Source: Branchipolynoe longqiensis | Lineage: Eukaryota > Annelida > Polychaeta > Phyllodocida > Polynoidae | Direction: 5' to 3' | DNA: 64,000 nt | Assembly (NCBI GenBank): GCA_030323885.1 | Contig: CM059190.1 | Coordinates: forward strand, 83,382,709-83,446,708 | Shown here: positions 26,401 to 35,400 of the stretch, piece after piece | How the letters are laid out: every line of letters begins with the position of its first letter | How positions within the stretch are numbered: position 1 is the stretch's first letter | Notes under the pieces: generated by a model | What the model was told of the DNA's origin: nothing | What the model saw: only the letters and a program-made list of their open reading frames with translations | Database searches by the model: none | Translations under genes and position numbers: made by a program

Positions 26401-29400
26401 TCAGATCAGAGTGAGGGATCGGATACGGTTCAAGATCACAGTTCAGGGCCTTCTTCGCAGCCCGATCAGCTCGTTCGTTTCCTTGTATGCCGGTATGGCC
26501 AGGTACCCAGCACAGGTGGATGTCATAACCATCCGTCGCCAGTTGGTTCATTTTTATAAATGACCGTTGCTAGAATAGGATGATTCGTTTTCAGTCCAGC
26601 AACAGCCAGGAGGCAGGAGAACGAATCACTGTATATAACATAGTTAGTGTGGTTGGATACCTCGATACACTCGAACGTGAGAAGGGAGGGCTTGGGCTTC
26701 CACAGTGAAAATCGAGATCTGATCGGGAAGCATACGCCAAATTTCTTCCATCGGCAGACTGCCGCAGCAGCTACCCGGCTTTGGTCTTTCGAACCATCAG
26801 TATATATAGAGAGGTGGTCTGTAAATTGGCCTTGAATCTCTGCATGCAGTCCTTGGTATTCGAGTGGATGTGTCCCAGACTTCCTCAGTTCCGTGAGTCG
26901 GAGGATAACCGACGGCTTCCTCAACGACCACGGGGGATGTTCTGGGACTTTGGCATCCTCCAACACATCCAAATCCACGCCTAAGGCCTCCAAATGAGAT
27001 TTCATTCGGAGCCTCAGTGGCCGGATGTAATTCGGCCTGGCTTCATACCTAGATTTGTCATGTTTGAATAGACAATTGTGTGCAGGATTCAATGCATTAG
27101 TTTTTATCTTGACTACATATTGCATGGCCAGTTTGATTCTCCTGATGTTAAGTGATGGATCATTGGCTTCAACATAGAGGCCCTGAACCGGCTGCGGCCG
27201 TGTCTGAAGAGGTTGGACAGGTGTCCTGACTCCAGTAGCCAGACGCGGTGCAGTCCCTGGTGGTGGACCGTGTCTAGCAGCCCAATATACGATTTCCTTG
27301 CGGAACCGTATACTATGCTCCCGTGACCGAACCAAGGTTCGGTACACGGAGAGAAGAACATCTGGCCGCTCCCCACTCTTTTCAGGTATTTTATATGTGG
27401 CACGAAAGATAGTTTTGCGTAGAAAACGAGGCCCAAAAATGTGGTTTCCTTGACTTTAATGGGACCCCCGTCATGGGTCAGCTCTGGTTCCGCATCCATT
27501 CTACGCAACAGGCAGAAGTGCATGCAGACTGTTTTGGTCTTAGAAAATTTGAATCCGTTCAGAACTGACCATCGATGGATCCCATTTATGCTTAGTTGTA
27601 GCTGTCTCTCTATGACATTCATGTTAGCACCGCTGTAATATAAAACAAAGTTGTCCATGAAAAGACTACAGGAGACCCTTCGCTTTACAGCAGCAGCAAT
27701 ACCATTGACCTTGACCCAGAAAAGGGTCACGGCCAGTATGCTGCCTTGAGGTACTCCTAGTTCCTGTGAGTGTAGGCTGGAATAGGTGGTCTTGATGCGG
27801 AAATGCCTGAAGCCCAGAAAGTTCTTGATGAAAATTGGCAGGTGGCCACGAAGCCAATCGCAGGAAGATCCTCCACGTTATGTCATAGGCTTTTTCGAGG
27901 TCGAAAAAGACAGCTACAACATGCTCCTTCTTAAAGAAAGCATCTCTTATGAAGGTCTCCATGCACACCATATGGTCATGGGTGCTGCAGCCCCGTCTGA
28001 AGGCACATTGTAGGTTGGACAGGTGGTGCCCTCAGTCCAGTAGCCAGACGAGGTGGTTATTTACCATACGCTCCATGGCATTACAGATGCAGCTTGTGAG
28101 GGCTATGGGACGATAGTTGTTGGCTTCACTCTGGTCTTTACCAGGTTTGGGAATCGTTATTACTGTCGCCTCCCGCCAAGAGGCGGGGATGACACCCGAC
28201 TCCCAGATGTTGAAGAGTTGAAGCAACAGTCTCAGCGCAGGTTCGGGGATATGTTTAAAAAATTGATAATGAATTCCATCATGCCCAACTGCTGTGTCAT
28301 ACGAGCTTTCCAAAGAACACCTCAACTCACCCATACTGAATGGGGAGTTGTAATGCTCCTCGCCATCAGAGGAAAGGTCCAGGAGTTTTCGCTCTTGGCG
28401 TTGCTTGACGGCCAGAAAGCCCGGGAGGCAGTTTGCCACGGATGAGTTTCCAGCAAGGCGCGAGCCAATTCTTCACTTATTTCGTCGAGTGATGAGTTTC
28501 AAGTCCTGGACTACAGAAGAATCACCTCCTCTTTGTGATCATTGTCCACATGTTGCCTAACGGCGTGCCCATGGTGATGCTAGAAACAAATCGTCTCCAA
28601 CACTGCCTCCGCGCTTCTTTGCTCTTTCTGCGAACGCGAGCCCGCAGAATTCTAAAGTGCGCCAGATTTTCAGCAGTCGGGTCTCCTGTGGAATTTATAC
28701 TGAGCTTTCTTTCGCTCCTAAATAGCCCTCCTACAGCCATCATCCAACCATGGAGGCGTCAAACGCTCGGGCGTTGCCGAAGTCTTCGAAACAGTTTTGT
28801 CTGCGATCCATCTCAGCGAAGGCATCGATGTCACTGATGTCTGGAGTGAACTCCTCGTGACATAGGGTCTGGAAGGTGGGCCAGTCGGCTTTACGAAGCC
28901 GCCAGCTCCTTTCTCGCTCTACGGGATGCCCCCTCGCAATTAAGAATAATTGGGAAGTGGTCGCAGAGGTGATCCCAGACCCTCCACGTCTGGTTCTACA
29001 ATGCTGAGATCGATGGCAGAGTATGTTCCGTAGCCGGGATGCAAATATGTGTATGAACCATCGTTCAATACACACAGAGCATGACCGGCCACAAGGTCCT
29101 CAATTATCTTGCCTTTAGCGTTCCTATTGTCCCCCCCCCCCCCCATAATGGGTTGTGGCCGTTAAAGTCACCCATAAGTAAATATGGGGACGTAACTGGT
29201 CCACAAGGGCATCCAGTTCTTGTAAAGTGAGAACAGAACTCGGAGGAATGTAAATGGAACAGAGAGGTACAGTCTTATGCAGCGTCAGACGAACAGCCAC
29301 AGCCTGTACTGGCATACATACCACATCACGTCTGACCAAGATGGAGGAGCCGCCAGCGGCTCAGTCTCCATCTGGTGCTTGCTTGTTATGAATGGTGTAG

Positions 29401-32400
29401 CCTTGAAGACTACAACTCTCAGAAGCTTTTACATAAGTTTCTTGTAGGCAAACAGCAAGTGGATTGAGGTTGCAACAAAGAAGGGACAACTCTTCGATGT
29501 TGCTCCTAAAACCTTGGCAGTTCCATTGAATAAGAGATGCGCCTGTCACTGTCATTTTGGAGCAGTGACAGGTGTTCTCCCCCATACCTTTGGTTTGAGG
29601 GAGAGACTTCGACTGCAGGTTTCCAGTCTCAGGCATCTCAATATCAGCCAGCGCCCGATATCTATTTGACGTTAGGTTTTTGGAGATCGATGACCCCCTG
29701 GACGATTTGGCCGTAGGGGTCAAAGATCCCTTCGGAACTCGGTCAGACAAATTGTTCTATTTGGGCATCGCCGGCTCAACCAGAGTCTGCACCGCAATAC
29801 TATTAATACTATTGGTCGAAACCGGCGTCGGATTTGGCATTGGGGTGAAGGCAGTGGGCTTCCCTCCAGTCAACCACGTCATTTCAGTCTGGCATTCAAT
29901 TGTCCTGTTGGAGACTTTGGCTGCCACAGCATAGCTAGCTCTTGGTGGTTGGCGAGGGAGTATTCTCCTCAGCCAGCCTTCAAGCTTCTGGGTAGCTTAG
30001 CCGCTTCTCAGTCTTGATCTGCTGAATGAGCTTTTCTTTTTTCCAGACAGGACAGTCTTTATATATGGCCACCCAGGCAATTTGTACATTTTGCCTGGTT
30101 TTGACAACTGGTGTTGTCATGACCTTTCTGACCGCACTTAAAACAGATGGTTTCATTTTGGCATCTATCCTTGCCATGACCAAACTTCTGGCATTGGAAG
30201 CCCAGAAGTGGGTTTGGGATGAAGACATCCACATTCACACTAAGGGCCAGGGGAGACATAATAGAAGCATTCAAACACGTCACTGGAAGATATGTGTTGA
30301 TGCTAGATACCTGAAGCTGGCCAACTGTAAAACTAGAGGTCATCGATACAAGCTGAAGAAGGAAAGAGCAATAAAACCTGTCAGACAGCTATTCTTCAGT
30401 AACAGGATAGTAAATGCCTGGAACGCATTGCCTGAACATGTCATAGAAGCGCCTTCCGTCAACGCCTTCAAAGGCAGACTGGATAAGCATTGGAGGGAGC
30501 TGCAATATTGCACACATCCGGTACTCGATGCATTTAATCCTAGTAAATCAAATTTTGACATGCATCGACCTGATACAGGCTATAAGCCTAACAAAATCAG
30601 AAGCGGATGAGTATGAGTATAACTATTCTTTGTACGTTTAACATTCCTTGAGACTTGAGCTCATGTGCTATCTCATCCTCATCAACACCATCAAGATCTC
30701 TAGTCCGGTTTACTCCTTTGCTAGAGTTGAGAGTTTGATGAGGTCTTGATGCCGATGCCTGCTAGCGGGTAGCAGATTGTCGGCATGCGCTTTCTTAGCA
30801 CACTCCACCAGAATATGTCCACTTTGTAGCTTCTGCACACCTTTGACTGTGCCAGCCATCTTATAATGCCCTTCTGAATGGCAAAAGGGGAAAGTTTAGC
30901 AACTGATGCCTCATCATTCAATGATTCAATCATAATGAACCGTGGCCAATCAGTGTTTGGACGCAAGTCCGAATCCGATTTCTTTTCAGTGTCTAGTAAT
31001 ATTTTCTTATTATTTGGGGGGTTTTGAGTATCCATATTGAATTGTTTTTGGTTTATCATCCTCGCTCCCCACCCACCACGGAGCCCTCAAAATTGGGGCG
31101 CGTAGCTTTGTGGTAACCGACAGATACACACCAGGGATACGAGGATAATATACTCTAGCATGGAGGCAAAATAGCATAACCAGTACTAGATTGATCCTAG
31201 CCTTCTAGAAAGTGAAGAATGACTTGGTAATTGTGTAATTTTATATAAATACAGTTGTTGTACTATATATATATCCATTCTCCATTAATCTACCTAGGGC
31301 TTGGCGTGACCAGCCGATTGATTGGAATGGCCCATTCCAACCTCTCGCCTCGATGAAGTCGAGGCCAAAGTGACGTGTTGGTCCACAAGGATAGGTACCC
31401 CGGAATTCGCCGGGAGCGCCACTGTCGCCGGTGCGATAAAACTCGTACAACTTCTGGCGACTTTCTGAGCAGCACAGTCATGTCGGAAAACGGCACCACA
31501 TGTGCAACACAGGCACACTGGATTGACTGCTAGATCTGGGTTTGAAGCACAACAGACTGAGGCACAGATAGAGACCATTTTCAGTGCTGTGTGACATTTG
31601 AAAGGCATTTTACCAAGCCATTCAAGTCTTCAGATGCAGAAATCAGAGCTAAGACTGCCGGGAATGTGCATGTTAACTATGATAATGTGAAACTTTAGGA
31701 TTTTATCTTCCTAAAACTGGTCTTACATTGACTCTAACTGGAATCGCAACTCTACAATTTGATGGCCAAAAGTTGGTGTTTTGACTGGATTCTGGAGTTG
31801 AGTGACTCACGCGTGGCCCCCGGGAGGGTCGAGGGATGTGTCGGCTACATTAGTCGTTAAATCAACGGTGTTTTGTTGTGTTTGGTTGGGTTGTTGTTTG
31901 TTTGATGTTGGTGGTTGGTTGGTTGTTTGGTTGTTGGTGGTTTGGTTGTTTTGACTGGATTCTCTAGTTGGGTGACTCACGCGCGCCCCTTGCGGGAGGG
32001 TCGAGGGATGCATTGGCTACGTTAGTCGTTAGATCAACGGTGTTTTGTTGTGTTTGGTGGTGTTTGGTTTGGTTTGATGGTGGTTGGTTGTTGGTGGTTG
32101 TTTGTGGTTTGGTTGTTTTGACTGGATTCTCTAGTTGAGTGACTCACGCGCGGCCCCCGTGGGATGCGTCGGCTACGTTAGTCGTTAGATCAACGGTGTT
32201 TTGTTGTGTTTGGTTTGGTGGTGTTTGGTTTGGTTGTTGTTGGTTTGATGTTGGTGATTTGTTGTTGGTGGTTTGTTTGTTTTGACTGGATTCTCTAGTT
32301 GAGTGACTCACACGCGGCCCCCGCGGGAGGGTCGAGGGATGCGTCGGCTACGTTAGTCGTTAGATCAACGGTGTTTTGTTATGTTTGGTGGTGTTTGGTT

Positions 32401-35400
32401 TGGTTGTTGTTGGTTTGGTTGTTGGTTTGATGTTGGTGGTTGTTGGTGGTTTGGTTGTTTTGACTGGATTCTCTAGTTGAGTGACTCACGCGCGGCCCCC
32501 GCGGGAGGGTCGAGGGATGCGTCGGCTACGTTAGTCGTTAGATCAATGGTGTTTTGTTGTGTTTGGTGGTGTTTGGTTAGGTACCCCGGAATCCCCTGGG
32601 AGCGCCACTGTCGCCGGTGCGATAAAACTCGTACAACTTCTTGGGACTTTCTGAGCAGCCCAGTCATGTCGGAAAACGGCACCACATGTGCAACACAGGC
32701 ACACTGCATTGACTGCTAGATCTGGGTTTGAAGCACAACAGACTGAGGCACAGATAGAGACCATTTTCAGTGCTGTGTGACATTTGAAAGGCATTTTACC
32801 AAGCCATTCAAGTCTTCAGATGCAGAGTCAAGTTTGATCAGGATCAAACCATTAATAAAGAAACTGCAGTTATGGGCATGATTGTATTACGGTTGCCATG
32901 GAAACCAACATTTTTATGGTTGCCATGGATACCTACATTTCTCTGTGATTTAATTTATTTATATCAGTTTTGATAAGCTGAGGTGATTTGTCAGACCAAG
33001 AAGAACCTTGATGTGACATTTCATCGGGATCTGACCATTATTAAAAGAGAGCTACAGTTGACTGATATTGTAGGTGGGAGTGATTGTATTACGGTTGCCA
33101 TGGAAACCTACATTTTCCTGTGATCTAATTTTTGTATATCCGTTTTGATAAGCTGGGGTGATTTGGTATAAGAAGAACCTTGATGTCAAGTTTGATCAGG
33201 ATCAAACCATTAATAAAGAAACTGCAGTTGTAGGCATGATTGTATTACGGTTGCCATGGAAACCAACATTTTCTGTGATCTAATTTTTTTATATCAGTTT
33301 TGATAAGCTGAGGTAATTTGACAGACCAAGAAGAACCTTGATGTGAAATTTCATCAGGATCTGACCATTATTTAAAAATAGCTACAGTTGACTCATATAT
33401 AGGGTATGCACTCACGTCACGCAAACCGGAAGCGCGGCCATTGTGGCGATAGTAATCACAATAATAACACACTGTCACACTGCAAATTCAATGGCTATGA
33501 GCAATCTTCATACAGAAAAAGTGAAATATCTATAAAACTAACCCACCTAGAAACAAATCTGTTGGTACACATATAGAAAACATGTTTACCAATAAGACTA
33601 TATTAAATTTTTAAGGTTAGGGTTCTGGATTTCTATAAATTTTGAATAAAATCGACGTTTTGCACTGCGCGTACCGGCGAACTGCCCGCGAAGGGTAAAA
33701 TACGGCAATGCTATGTCTATGTGGAGCATTTATTTTTGTAAAATAAATTTTAAAGCTTTCATTGGATCGATTAAAAATATCTTAATGCGCGATTGAAGAG
33801 GAAGATCTGAAGTATTTAATGTAACCTAAGAGCAATTTACGCTGAAAGTATTAAAAACAAGAGATAATAGTGAAAGTTGGGATATTCTGAGTGTCAGTGC
33901 CAGTGCATTGTCAATGGCCGTGAGCAATCTTCATACAGAAAAAGTAAAAATATCTCTAAAACTACACCACTTAGAAACAAACTGCTTGGTACACATATAG
34001 AAAACATATTCGACGAATAGATTATATCAAATTTATAAGGTTAGGGTTCCGGAATTCTATTAATTTTGAATGAAATACACGTTTTCCACTGCGCGTACAG
34101 CCAAACTCTATGGGATGTTTACTGGTTGATATCGCCACAATGGCCGCGCATCCGGTTCGTGTCGTCACGTGAATACCCTATATTGTAGGTGGGAGTGATT
34201 GCATTATGGTTGCCATGGAAACCTACATTTTCCGGTGATCTAATTTTTTTTATATCAGTTTTGATATGCTGGGGTGATTTGGTATACGAAGAAGAACCTT
34301 GGTGTGAAGTTTGATCAGGATAGGATCATTAATAAAGAAACTACAATGAAATGTTGTTATAATTAGTCTATTTAACAGCCCTAAATAAGGCACTTCTCTA
34401 GTGCATTAGCTAATACAAAAAATCTTAAATTCAACAAACTTCAAATGCACATATCTCATTCAATTTTTGGAATATCTTAAAAATTCAAAAAGCATATTGC
34501 TTTTGATTGATTGGAGCTTCCATTGAAATTATAATTTGAATGTTTGGAATAATTTGAAAATTTTACTGGGGTACCTAACAAGGAGCCTTGGCCCCTTGCA
34601 GTCCTCATGCACCAGGATCCCTTCCTCCACCGACACGAGCCGCAACTCACGGCAAACAAGCCACCCCATTTGTTGCCATTTACGATCTGCAAAGGGGTGC
34701 AAGGGAACTATTCTACCCCGGTTCTCCACGGGAACCGGGGTAGAATAGTTCCCTTGCATAATTCGGCCCACTCAATAGAGTGGGCCGAATTATGTGCCAA
34801 CACCAATACAGGTTGTAGGATTTCCGATTTCATGGGGAAAACTTTTTGGGTTCCGTGCCTGTAACTGGTTTTCGGTTCCATGAAATTGGTAATGGGTACC
34901 CATTCTTGAAACAGTTAATTAAATTTACTAGGAGTATATTTTGAACGCACCTGTGCAGAAATTGTACACTACATATACCTTTAATCATCTAAGATGACAA
35001 TGTAATATACTAATGAAAACAACCGTCTGTCAAACTACAAAAAATTACCCGAGGGCCGAGATCAAACGATACAAAAATTACAATATCCAGTAGACCCTCG
35101 TGGCCTTTATCTTACCATAATAATCCTTATTCTCCGGCATAAATTAGCAGAATTTTACAAATGCATAGCTGCGTCCATCAGTTATCGGACGTCCCAGAAT
35201 GGCAACCCAAAGGCAAAGCCAAATCGACATGTCAAACAAGGTCCATCATTCATTAAATAATATAAACTCGCTTTCAATGTCTATATTTATACATATTATT
35301 AATTGCAATAAAATATGTTGTTCACAACATGAATGATTATGTTGCAATGGGACTGAGTAGAATGTGTCTAGGAGTACAATATGGCTTGGTGGTGTCCCCT

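Noticed and set aside
31290..32794. Cys-rich minus-strand ORFs as a zinc-finger gene
   Set aside because: They occur in both 247-base direct repeats with no continuing frame; spacing of Cys/His fits no family I know.
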